Origin: Tricholoma matsutake
Taxonomy: Eukaryota; Basidiomycota; Agaricomycetes; Agaricales; Tricholomataceae
Direction: 5' to 3'
NCBI GenBank assembly: GCA_026075535.2
Contig: AP026546.1
Coordinates: 9,300,001 to 9,364,000, forward strand
Length of the DNA: 64,000 nucleotides
A program made the position numbers and the translations under genes. Below the pieces are notes generated by a model that was not told the origin of the DNA, ran no database searches, and saw only the letters and a program-made list of their open reading frames with translations. Below are positions 45,080-55,693 of the stretch, piece after piece; position 1 is the stretch's first letter, and every line of letters starts with the position of its first letter.

Positions 45080-46471
45080 ACTCATGGAGAGAATCCTCAG
45101 TTCTTACAGCAAAGGCCATGGGATGTGGAGTGAAACATGCATGAAATCTCTGCAAGTGGATCAAGAATTACCTCCACAGGGAGAAGCTTCCTCTCCATCA
45201 GTATGGGACTTACCACTCATCGATCCTCCAGGACAAAGACTTTCAAAGGGATATTCAGCTGCATCTCATGGAAATTGCAAAACAAGGGTACATACATGCA
45301 CAAGACATTGTGGACTATGTGGCAACACCAGAAGTCCAGGAGCAGCTGGGAACAAGGAAACATAGGATTCATGTATGAACAGCACGAAGATCACAGCACA
45401 AGTTGAGCTGGCAGTATCAACAGAAGAAACAAGGCATGTACATTGATGGCCATGAATGCAAGGATGTCATGGCATATAGGAAAGGGTTCATCAAACGCTG
45501 GAAGGAATATGAAAAATGTTTCATTATTTATGACAATGACAGAAATGTCCTTTCAAAACCCAGGATTCCCAGTTCCACAAGGTCTACGCTTTTGGCCGAT
45601 CCTGGTGACACATGATGAGTTGACGTTCTACAAAAACGACTGGAGAAAAATGCACTGGATCAATGACAGCATGAAAGCAGTGGCAGAGAAGAATGTCGAG
45701 GGCCAGTCAATCATGGCATCTGATTTTTTAACATCAGAATGGGGCCGGCTAAAAGATGGAGATGAGTGAGAATGTCTTTTGACTATTATGACACTTGTGG
45801 GACTGACCTTTCAAAGCAGTGAAGCTCATGTGTTCTTCAAAGCAGGGAGGAACAGAGATGGGTACTTTGACACAGATGACTTGCTTCGACAAGTTGATAA
45901 TGCCATCAATATTTTCAAAGCAAATTTTCAACTGGCCTTTTCCTGTTTGATAATGCCCTGAGCCATCAGAGATGAGTGCTGGATGCTCTCTCAGCACAGA
46001 AGATGCCAAAAAATCCCCATGTGACCTGGTGGCACCACAAGGATGGTTCAAAAATGCGAGCAACAAATTTTGGGGTCAATAATATGCCACAAGACTTTTA
46101 CTTCACAGGTGACCACCCGACAATGCCTGGATAGTTCAAAGGCATGGAAACCATTATCTGTGAATGCAGACTTTGGCCACAGAATAGACTGAATGCACAG
46201 TGTGAAGGGTTTAAATGTGAGGCAGGGAAAACAGATTGCTGTTGTCATTGGTTATTATTCACACAGCCTGACTTCGAGAATCAGAAGTCTCACCTGGAGG
46301 AATTCATTACAGCACAAGGTCACATCTGTGATTTCTATCCCAAGTACCACTGTGAGCTCAACTTCATTGAACAGTACTGGGGAGCTGCAAAGCTGATCTA
46401 CAGGAGTAGCCTGAAGACGAAAGACATGAAGGAGATGGAAGAGAATGTAAAGAATGCACTTGATGACATCC

Positions 46472-47180
46472 TGTCAAGAACTGTTCCTCGCCCGATCGGA
46501 ACCCGCATCCATCCGACTCTTTCCCACATGTCGAACATGACTTTTGCCTACGCCTCCCGATTTTGTTCCCGGCCGCCTTGCACTGCCCACACTGCTGTGC
46601 ACCAGGCCACCTTGTACAGCATCCATGGCTGCCTTCCCAAGGCTGCTGTCTCTATTGCAAATTTGACTATGGATTCCTGTGTGGCTCCCGCTAGATAATT
46701 TATCTACGCAGTCGAGACACTGCTGCAGTCTTCATTCCTGTTCCACATTATTCCAGACTACAGTATTTAAGCTTAGTTAGTTTTGCCTTGTATTCCTCAG
46801 TTCGTATATTGACATAGACTCGACTTTAATCTGCCAATCAAAAACCTCCTTCTACTCCAAACCCCAGTTCTCTAAGAGTCTGAACTCTGTTCGACTCAAC
46901 CTCCAGTCTCCCTCTGAAGTTCTATCCTCATCTGAACTTAACCTAAGTCCCTCCGTACTCCTTTCCGTGTCTACCCGCACTTTCCCGTCCCTACCTCCAA
47001 ACCTCCAACTTGAAATTAGGACACTGGATGAGGTGAAGGGTGCAGCTTCTTACAAGCTGAAGCCAAGTCCTTTCCGTTTCCCCCCCCCGCCAAATCCGCA
47101 ATGACCCGACAACCTTCCATAAATAACACCCGCAGTGTCCAATCGGATTCCAACGAACCCTCTAGGATCAGTTCTTAACA
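46472..47180 (+). repeat. 5' LTR of G4
   Basis: It is a 709-bp copy with TG...CA ends. A TATTTAAGC TATA-like box lies at about 46764. It retains CpG at many sites where the 3' LTR has TpG or CpA. Confidence 0.95.
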
Positions 47181-47220
47181 GTATATACAAACTCACACTT
47201 CACTCGTCCATTTCCTCTCT

Positions 47221-48613
47221 ATGACCCCTACTGAGACCTGCCAGCGCACAACAAGAAACTCCCAACGCACCGGTACTATTCCAGGGATCTCTGCAATCCA
47301 GCAATCCACCCTTTCCGACCCTCGACCTGCCACTACTTTTGGAGTGTCTTCCAGACCCTCAAACATCTTCCAACAAATCAGCTCAGGAGCTCCCTCAATC
47401 AGTGCCAATCTCATGTCCACCCGTGCCCTGCAACCTTCTGGCAACCCAGAAGGTTTTTGATCAAGAACTCCCCTTGAGTATGTAGGAGGCATCAACCAGC
47501 CTGAACCCTTCGGGTTGGAAGATCCTGGTCTAGAGGACGGACCCCCTGGCAGACCCGACGACCCTAGTGGTCCTGACGGCCCTGGGGGTGACCCCAATCC
47601 CAATGATCCTGAGGATCAACCTCCCGTGGGGGAAAACCCTGACCCAGGGGATAGGTTCATAGATGTCCTTTACAACCTCTCGGAGAGTATCCACACCCTT
47701 TGTCAGAATAACACACCCAAGACCAAAAAAATCAAAGTTTTGTGACCCTGACACTTTCGACGGCGCCAATCTGAAGAAACTTAGAGACTTCTTAGTCTCC
47801 TGCAATCTTCATTTCCGCAACCATCCACATGTATTTTCCTCTGATGAGAAAAAGATCATATTCATCCTTTCTTATCTTAAGGGATCAGCTCTCAGTTGGT
47901 TTGAGCCTGGTCTGAATGACCCGACAGATTCCGCACACTGGATGTGGGACTACAAAGCTTTCCTTGCTGAGCTGGAAAGTAACTTCGGTCCACACGACCC
48001 AGTCGGAGACACAGAAAAAGCTCTCTCTGACTTAGCAATGAAGAAAGGTGGTCATATCACGAAATATAACGTTGACTTCTGGGAATTAGCTTCTAGGGTC
48101 AACTGGAATGAAGCAGCCCTTCATGACCGCTATTTCCGCGGTCTTCCGCTCTGGCTTCACATAGAAGTGCTCCGGGGTGGTAAACCCAATACTCTCGCAG
48201 AACTATGCTTGAAAGTGCAGGACAGCAATGACATCTACTGGATGCAAGAAGACGAATCCCATTTCAAAACAAAGAATTCCAGTAACATCACTAACTCTAG
48301 TTGGAAGGACTCTTCCAAAAGCCCTTCCCCATCGACAAACCAAGCATCTTCAAACTCCGCCCATGGTAACACCTCCAACCAGCAGTCTTCTGCGACAAAG
48401 AACACTTCCCAGGACAAGCCCAAGTCATCCATCTCTGATAAGTTGGGGAAGAATAGCAAGCTTACTGGGGAGGAACGAGAACGTCGCATGAGAGAACAAC
48501 TTTGTCTCTACTGCAGTGAGGAAGGGCACGTAGCAGGAAACTGCCCGAAATCCAAAGCCGCAAAAGCCCATGCATCCACTGTCGTTCCCAAGACTATGGA
48601 CTTGGAAAAATAG
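47221..48613 (+). pseudogene. G4 gag
   Basis: An N-terminal proline- and glycine-rich region (47221-47740) is interrupted by one in-frame TGA at 47458. A single-base frame change near 47740 then leads to the capsid-like domain (CDPDTFDGANLKKLRDFLV, ALSWFEPGL, FLAELESNFGPHD), typical of Gypsy gag. It ends in one zinc knuckle, CLYCSEEGHVAGNC, at about 48502-48543, with all four ligands intact. About 460 codons in total. The protein packages element RNA in the cytoplasm. Confidence 0.9.
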
Positions 48614-51430
48614 TCCGCAACCCTCAGGATACAGCCATTGGGGCTGGGGGTTGCATTGACCTTACCCACTTGGCTGCCTACATTTGTCTCAACGTGTCCG
48701 CTCTTTCCGACCCTGACTCCCTAACCATTCTTTTAACCTTTCCCGACTCTTCCGCCCCTTTCTGAACCCTTATCAATTCTGGCTCCTCCCACTGCTTCCT
48801 TGACTCCTCTTTTGTGTTGAATAACCAACTCAGCACGGAATCCATTAACCCGATTGGTTTACAACTCTTTGATGGAACTTGCAACTCCACCATAACTCAG
48901 ATCGTCAAACTTCTGGTCACCTTCCCTGCTGGTGAAGTATTCAATTTGTCATTTTATGTAACCTCGCTCGACTCTTCCTGTTCCACTGTACTCGGTCATA
49001 ACTGGCTGAAGCAATACAATCCATTGATTGACTGGTCTTCAAGCCAACTTGCTTTCCACTCTGCAGATCATAGAGTTCCAGCACCCCTGATGTCACCTTT
49101 GTCCCCGAATCTTCCAGTAGAAATCCTCGACTCTTCCGCACTTTCCGAACCCCCCATTGCTCCTGAGTTTACACCTCCTGACATCTCCTTCATCAATGCT
49201 GCCGCTTATGCGCATGCTAGCAAACTTCCTGGGGCAATAGCTTTTCAGATGACCTTCGCTCCAGAAGGGTTATCCACCCGCTCTGCCCATTCCACTAACT
49301 CCTCCAACCTCTCCGATATTCTGCCCGAGTATCATGAATTTGCTGATGTCTTTAATAAGATTAAAGCGGATACCCTTCCTCCACATCGGTATTACGACCT
49401 CAAGATAGAGACAGAAGATAATACTCCTCCGCCTCCGGGCCAAATGTATTCTCTCTCCCCCTCTGAATTAGAAGCCTTACAAGTCTTTATTGATGAAAAT
49501 GTCCGCTCAGGCTTCATCTGCCCATCCAAGTCTCCACATGGCGCTCCAATTCTCTTCATCAAGAAGAAGGACAGTAGTCTCCAACTTTGTGTCGACTACC
49601 GAGGACTTAACCATCTTACAAAGAAAGACCGCTACCCACTTCCTCTCATTTCCAACCTACTTGACTCTCCCCGCAAAGCCTGCTTATTCACCAAAATAGA
49701 CTTCCAGCACGCTTATCACCTAGTCCACATCGCTGATGGTGATGAGTGGAAAACTACTTTCTGCACCCACTATGGATCCTTCGAGTGGTTGATGGTCCCC
49801 TTTGGGCTCACTAATGCACCCGCAGCTTTCCAGCGGTTTATGAATGACATCTTCAGCGACATGCTGGATGTTTGTGTCATCATATACCTCAACGACATCC
49901 TAATCTATTCCGATGACAAGTCCCAGCATGGGGCTCACGTCAAAGAAGTCCTCTGCCATCTCCGGAAAAATGGACTTTACGCCTCTCCACAGAAATGTGA
50001 GTTCCACAAAGACACTGTCGAATATTTGGGTTTCATCCTTTCACCAGATGGACTGTGGATGTCCGAGGATAAAGTCAAAACCGTGCTTGACTGGCCTGAG
50101 CCTAGGAAAGTTAAGGATATTCAATCCTTCTTAGGCTTTTGCAACTTTTACCACAGCTTCATTAACAGCTATTCAGACATTGTCATCCCACTCACCTGCT
50201 TGACATGGAAATCTGCACCATGGGACTTCAACAAGAAGTGCTGTGACGCTTTTGAAAAGCTCAAACAAGAATTCACCCACACCCCCATCTTAACGCAATG
50301 GGTACCTGACTCACAGATGGTACTCAAAACCGATGCTTCTGACTATGCCCTAGCAGCTATCCTTTCGGTTTACACTGCGGATGGAGAAATCCATCCGGTA
50401 GCTTTTCATTCCCGCCCCTTCAATCCAACTAAATTACGACACACATGATAAGGAACTCTTGGCCATTTTCGAAGCCTTCAAACACTGGCAGCAGTACTTC
50501 GAGGGTTCCGCAAACCCGGTTGATGTGGTCACAGACCACAAAAATCTTGAGTACTTCAGCACTACTAGTGTTTTAAGGTCCAGTTTGGTCCGGTTTTTCG
50601 ACCCCAAGAGGGGCAACCGGTTGCAACTGGTGCCCAACTTAGGGCAACTGCAACCGAACCGACTAGGACCAGTCCTAGTCAGTTCAGTTGCCCTCGAAAA
50701 ACCGGTTGCCACCAGTTTTTCCAGCAATTTTCAATACATATTTTAATTTTACTATATATTAAATACAACTAATTACAACACACCCTGCGAGCAGGTGCTC
50801 GCAGCGGTGGGGTGTTGCTAATAGAAAGAAAGAAAAAAAAAGAGTGAACAACACCTGTAAGGTGTGTCTGTCACAATGAAAGAAAGAAAAGAAAAAGAAA
50901 AAAGAACCCACAGACTCGCGTTTGCAGTGAGAGCGGGGCGTCGTATGTTGTCCCGGGTATTCATTATGGTCAGCCCCATCGTTCGTTGTCCCTGCATTGT
51001 CATTTGTCATCCTTGTGTTGTTGTCTGTCATCCCCATGTTGTTGTCCCCGTGCTGGCGTTTGTCGTCTCCTCCCTGTTGCCACCCTCCCATTTTTGCTGT
51101 TGTTGTTGTCTTCTCCCTGTCATCCTCCCTGTTCGCGTTCTTGTTTGTTGTCCCCCCATGGTCGTCAGCACCTCCATCTACCCCTGTGAGCAGTGGCTCA
51201 CAGGCGGGCTGGTGGTGCTGTGACGTGGCAGCATGGTGGCATGGTGGTGCTGTGATGTGGCAGCACGGCAGCATGTTGGTGCCACATTGTTGTGTCATTG
51301 TCGTCATCCAGAAACAGGACCTGTTGCCACCCTGCGAGCAGAGGCTCGCAGCGGTGATGTAGGGCATGGGTACGGTGAGGGCCCAGGTGCGTTGCATCAT
51401 GTCTAGGCGATGTCGTTTGCAAAAGAGACA

Positions 51431-51518
51431 CTACAAAAAGAATTATTAGTAATTGAAATAAGATTAAACAAAAAAATCATACCTGATGGCCCAAATGATG
51501 CTGGTCATCGTTTGGGCC
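51431..51518 (-). other. P1 palindrome plus predicted intron (D4)
   Basis: The palindrome at 51488-51518 (GGCCCAAATGATG / CATCGTTTGGGCC) is followed on the minus strand by a GTATGA donor at 51482-51477, TTACTAAT and a TTTTTGTAG acceptor at 51431, a 52-nt predicted intron. Confidence 0.7.
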
Positions 51519-51705
51519 ATCTGCTTTGCATTCGTTCGTTGGCAGTGGTTTTGGGGCAGGTGGTGTGCATGTGTTGATGGTGGTGGTGGACGGATGGGAT
51601 GGGAGTTGTGGGAGTTGTTTGTTGTCATGGGAGTCATCTGGCAATGGTGCCACTTTTCTTTTTTTCAGGAGCACATGACCACATGGTCTGTGCACGGCCA
51701 CAGGG

Positions 51706-51713
51706 TATATAAG
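51706..51713 (-). promoter_or_regulatory. TATA-like box of the D4 cargo
   Basis: It lies about 190 nt upstream of P1 on the minus strand, in a block shared with D3 and D5 (TATATACCCTGTGGC, then CAGACCATGTGGTCA). Conservation of this block in otherwise diverged elements supports a promoter role. Confidence 0.45.
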
Positions 51714-53876
51714 TACCCGCCAAATAACTACCCCGACTTGTCCCACTGCGTGTAATTGTAGTGTAATGTAGTGTAACCATATGATAAATAGTTATGATTA
51801 GTACTTATGTTAGTTATAATTTCTTACTTCTAAGCAGGTACATAGTACATTGTATATACTGCGAGAAAACTGGTTGCAACCGATTGCAACCGGTTTTGTA
51901 ATGGTTTTTAAATGTTTTCAAAACAAGGCAACTGGCAACCGGACTGAGCTCAAAAGTAAGCAACTGCAACCGAGAAATGGACCAGACCGTGTGTTGGTTC
52001 GGTTCAGTCTTTGGTCTTTTCCCGGTCCTATGGACTGGACCTTTAAACACTAAGCACTACCAAGTTGCTCACCCGCCGCCAGGCCTGTTGGTCTGAGTAC
52101 CTTTCCCAATTCAATCTCGTCATCTGCTTCCGCCCCAGAAAACTAGGGGCCAAGCCAGATGCGCTCACTAGACGTTGGGATGTCTACCGTAAAGGGGGAA
52201 ATAGCGACTTCGCCTCCGTAAACCCAACCAACTTCCAACCTGTATTCACACAGGAACAACTCACCTCTTCCCTCCGCACCACCTATTTCGCCACACCCAT
52301 TCTTCGACAAGCAGTAATCATGGATGTTGAGAAACTTCACCACGACATCTGCACCTCCCTACCCCTTGACCCCTTTTCATCCGCACATCTTCTGACACCT
52401 ACCAACCCCAACTGGACCATAGACGAGGCAGGTCTTCTCCACCATTTCGACCAGATTTATGTTCTGGATGTAGCAGATCTTCGCCTCAAGGTCCTTCAGT
52501 ACAAACATGATCACATCCTCTCTGGCCACTTCGGACAAAACAAAACCCAGCAGCTTGTCCACTGGGAATATGTCTGGCCAAACCTCTGCACCTTTGTGCA
52601 GGAATTCTGCAAATCCTGTACCACTTGCAAACAATCCAAATCACCTTGACACAAGCCCTACGGGTTCCTAAAGCAACTTCCGGTTCTGGAATGACCTTGG
52701 AACTCCATCTCCATGGACTTCATTGAACAACTACCCAACTCCGACGGTCACACCGCTATCCTGGTCATTGTTGACCGCCTCACCAAGCAAGGCATCTTCA
52801 TCCCAACTGTCAATGAAATTACAGCCCAAGAACTAGCCAACCTGTTCGTCCTCCACATCTTCTCCAAGCATGGCATCCCATCACATGTCACTTGCGACCG
52901 GGGATCCAAGTTTGTCTCCCATTTCTTCCACTCCCTCGGAAAAGCGCTCAACATGCGGATCCACTTCACTTCCGGTTATCACCCGCAAGGTGATGGTCCG
53001 ACAGAACGACTAAATCAGACCTTGGAGCAGTACCTCCAGATCTTCTGCAACTATCAGCAGGACAATTGGTCTCACCTCTTGCCCTTGGGTAAATTTGCCT
53101 ACAACAATGCTCCTTCCACCTCTACAGGCATATCCCCCTTCTTTGCCAACAAAGGCTATCACCCAAACATTTCCATCTTTCCAGAATGCGACTTAGCTTC
53201 ACAGCGTGCCCACGAGTTTGTCGTTGACTTAGACAACCTTCATCAGGAGCTTCGGAAACAGCTTGCGGCCGCTCAAGAGCGTTATCAAGGCCCTGCGGAC
53301 AAACATCGGGCACCTGCACCTGACTTCAACATTGGTGACTCTGCCTATGTCACTGCAGAAAATATCCGCACCACTTGTCCTTCCAAGAAACTTTCCGAAA
53401 GCACCATGGCCCCTTCGAAATCATTGCCCGCCCAGGCACTCACTCAGTCACCCTGCAGCTCCCGGATCACATGCGGGCCATTCACCCTGTTTTCCATGTC
53501 TCTCAACTTGAGAAACACTCCCCAAACACAATTCCAAATCGAGTACAACCTCCACCTCCTCCGATCACCATCGACGACGAGCTCGAATATGAGATCGCCG
53601 AAGTCCTCGACTCCAAAGTCGACAACCGACGTCGCTGCAAGATTCTCTACCTCGTCTGATGGGAAGGTTACCAGGGAACTGATGAAGAGACCTCCTGGCT
53701 ACCTGTTACGGAACTTGACCATGCCCAAGAACTCCTTGCAGATTTTCACACCTGCTACCCGCAGAAACCCGGACCATTACCTGCTTAAAGACTATTCACG
53801 TTACTTATTCACTCGGTCTGAACTCAGAAACAAATTTTATTGAAAAAAGATTTTGTCTTTGGATCCGACCGGATCC

Positions 53877-54847
53877 CTACACTACCTCCGCTTCTCCCTC
53901 TCTGTCTTCGTCACCCTCTCCCCCAACCTCGCCCTCTTCTCCACCCTCCTCATCTCCACTCTTGCTCTCCTCCTCGTCATCTGCCCGCCTTTTCTCCAGA
54001 TATCTCTGGAAGGCCTCCCAGTCATCTCCAGATTTTTGGATCCCATGTCCTTCCCGCTGGGACTCTCGCACCGCCCGCTCCACCTCTTCGTCACCCTTGT
54101 CGCTCTCCTCGCCGGCACTCTCTTCCTCCACCCACTTGGGGTCCAAAGCATCCCAGATCTCCCCCATCAACTCCTGCACCGCATTGGCCACCTCAGCGAA
54201 CCCCTTCCTTATCAACTTCATCATATGTTGCATTACTTCTGGGTTTTCCCCAGTCGCCCCCGTTGTTCCTGCCATTTTTGCTGCAGGGGCTTCCTGCCCC
54301 TCCCACACTACCTCCTCACACTTATGTTTGATGCGCGTGCAGTTGTCGCACACGCATCCCTTCACACCCATCTCGAAACACGAGACCTTTTGATATTTGC
54401 ATCTAGGCCACTTGTCAGTAAGAGAACACTGAGAAGGAAAATGATTATGCACCTTTTGCAGGGCAACACGGCCTGCACCCGCACCAGACTCTCCGACTCC
54501 TCCAACCCCACTCGTGCCTTCGACTTGGCAACTTTCTTGTTCTTGGGGGACTTGCTCCCCTCGGCCTCATCCTCCAAGCCTGCAGCCATAGCTGCCCACT
54601 TCTTCTCCACTCGTCTTGCAGCCAATGCCTCCTTTTTCTGTGCCTCTGCCTGACATGCCTCCTCAGCCTTTGCAGCCTCCTCTGCTGCCTTCTGCGCCTC
54701 CTGTGCCCGGCGTTCCTCCTCCCTCGCCGCTTCCTCCAGCTCCTTCATCTCCCATTCCATCTGCTCCTTCATCACCCGCTCCCTCTGTTCATGTTGAGCC
54801 CTCATTGCGGCCAATTTGATCTGCACAGATACTGCTGGAGGGGACAT
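53877..54847 (-). pseudogene. Antisense ORF of G4, coiled-coil and Cys-cluster protein
   Basis: Two overlapping minus-strand frames join by one frameshift near 54450. The amino part (from MSPPAVSVQIKLAAMRAQHE at 54847) is a long Ala/Glu/Arg coiled coil of about 75 residues, then a Lys/Ser-rich stretch. After PCKRC the frame changes and a Cys-rich segment follows (WPRCKYQ, CFEMGVKGCVCDNCTRIKHKC). The spacing of cysteines recalls a fungal Zn-cluster DNA-binding motif without matching it exactly. The rest is acidic, ending GEAEVV. It fills the space between integrase and polypurine tract and runs against pol. The same layout occurs in G1. Function is unknown; regulation of the element or binding of its nucleic acid is plausible. 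Confidence 0.65.
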
Positions 54848-54970
54848 AACTGATAGTTGATGGGGGAAGGAAAGAACGTGAAAATTTTTTCAACCAATTA
54901 CCGCATTCGGAAAATTCAACCAACTTCCTCATTTGGACTCAAACCCTCACGTGCCTCGTAGGCTCGGCAC

Positions 54971-54984
54971 TAAGGGGGGAATAC
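54971..54984 (+). other. Polypurine tract of G4
   Basis: The purine run TAAGGGGGGAATAC directly precedes the 3' LTR and is the expected primer for plus-strand synthesis. Confidence 0.8.
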
Positions 54985-55693
54985 TGTCAAGAACTGTTCC
55001 TTGCCCAATTGGAACCCGCATCCATCCAACTCTTTCCCACATGTCGAACATGACTTTTGCCTACGCCTCCCGATTTTGTTCCCGGCCGCCTTGCACTGCC
55101 CACACTGCTGTGCACCAGGCTGCCTTGTACAGCATCCATGGCTGCCTTCCCAAGGCTGCCATCTCTATTGCAAATTCGACTACAGATTCCTGTGCAGCTC
55201 CCGCTAGATAATTTATCTACGCAGTCAAGACACTGCCACAGTCTTTGTTCCTGTTCCGCATTATTCTGGACTACAGTATTTAAGCTTAGTTAGTTTCGCC
55301 TTGTATTCCTCAGTTCATATATTGACATAGACTCAACTTTAATCTGCCAATCAAAAACCTCCTTCTACTCCAAACCCCAGTTCTCTAAGAGTCTGAACTC
55401 TGTTTGACTCAACCTCCAGTCTCCCTCTGAAGTTCTATCCTCATCTGAACTTAACCTAAGTCCCTCTGTACTCCTTTCCGTGTTTACCCGCACTTTCCCA
55501 TCCCTACCTCCAAACCTCCAACTTGAAATTAGGACACCGGACGAGGTGAAGGGTGCAGCTTCTTACAAGCTGAAGCCAAGTCCTTTCCATTTCCCCCCCC
55601 CACCAAATCTGCAATGACCCAACAACCTTCCATAAATAACACCCGCAGTGTCCGATCGGATTCTGACGAACCCTCTAGGATCAGTTCTTAACA
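54985..55693 (+). repeat. 3' LTR of G4
   Basis: It is a 709-bp copy of the 5' LTR, followed by the duplication CATCC. Differences from the 5' copy are mostly transitions at CpG; for example CGCCCGATCGG at 46489 is TGCCCAATTGG here at 55002. Confidence 0.95.

Larger units (their letters stand above)
50566..52052 (-). mobile_element. D4: non-autonomous hAT-type element with cargo
   Basis: The ends are TAGTGTTTTAAGGTCCAG and CTGGACCTTTAAACACTA, with a perfect 8-bp duplication AGCACTAC at 50558-50565 and 52053-52060. The minus-strand cargo runs from a TATA-like box (51706-51713) through P1 and its intron to several P2 palindromes (about 51330-51357, 51181-51208, 50782-50812) and P3 (about 50907-50940). 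It is the clearest complete carrier and is embedded in the RNase H sequence of G4. Confidence 0.96.
48720..53830 (+). pseudogene. G4 pol: PR, RT, RNase H, integrase, chromodomain
   Basis: Protease reads LINSGSSHCFLD: the catalytic Asp of DSG is Asn (48775-48777), with a TGA just upstream (48763). RT spans about 49330-50130; LVHIADGDEWKTTFCTHYG is intact, but the active site is YLND (49885-49896). RNase H (KTDASDYALAAIL, 50327) is split by D4 after LEYFSTT and resumes with KLLTRRQACWSEYLSQF at 52062. Integrase has the HHCC finger (HDHILSGHFGQ, CKSCTTCKQ) and DDE residues (SMDFIEQLP 52709, TCDRGSKFVSHF, GDGPTERLNQ 52993). A chromodomain follows in a shifted frame (ELEYEIAEVLDSKVDN, 53580). Pol is in a different frame from gag. 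Three or four stops and frameshifts are visible. Confidence 0.93.
46472..55693 (+). mobile_element. G4: full-length chromodomain Gypsy LTR retrotransposon
   Basis: Two 709-bp LTRs (46472-47180, 54985-55693) start TGTCAAGAACTG and end CAGTTCTTAACA. The element is flanked by a perfect 5-bp duplication CATCC (46467-46471, 55694-55698). Between them lie gag, protease, reverse transcriptase, RNase H, integrase and chromodomain, then a minus-strand ORF, then a polypurine tract. Element D4 has inserted into the RNase H region. Without D4 the length is about 7.7 kb. Point mutations in both active sites make it non-autonomous now. Confidence 0.96.

Noticed and set aside
53853..54653. Long plus-strand ORFs (up to 266 codons)
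   Set aside because: They are shadows of the antisense coiled-coil gene; the Ser/Pro/Leu-rich composition is the complement of its Glu/Lys codons.
53877..54847. Host Zn-cluster transcription factor
   Set aside because: It lies wholly between the integrase and 3' LTR of G4 inside the target duplication, so it belongs to the retroelement. The cysteine spacing also does not fit the six-cysteine binuclear cluster exactly.
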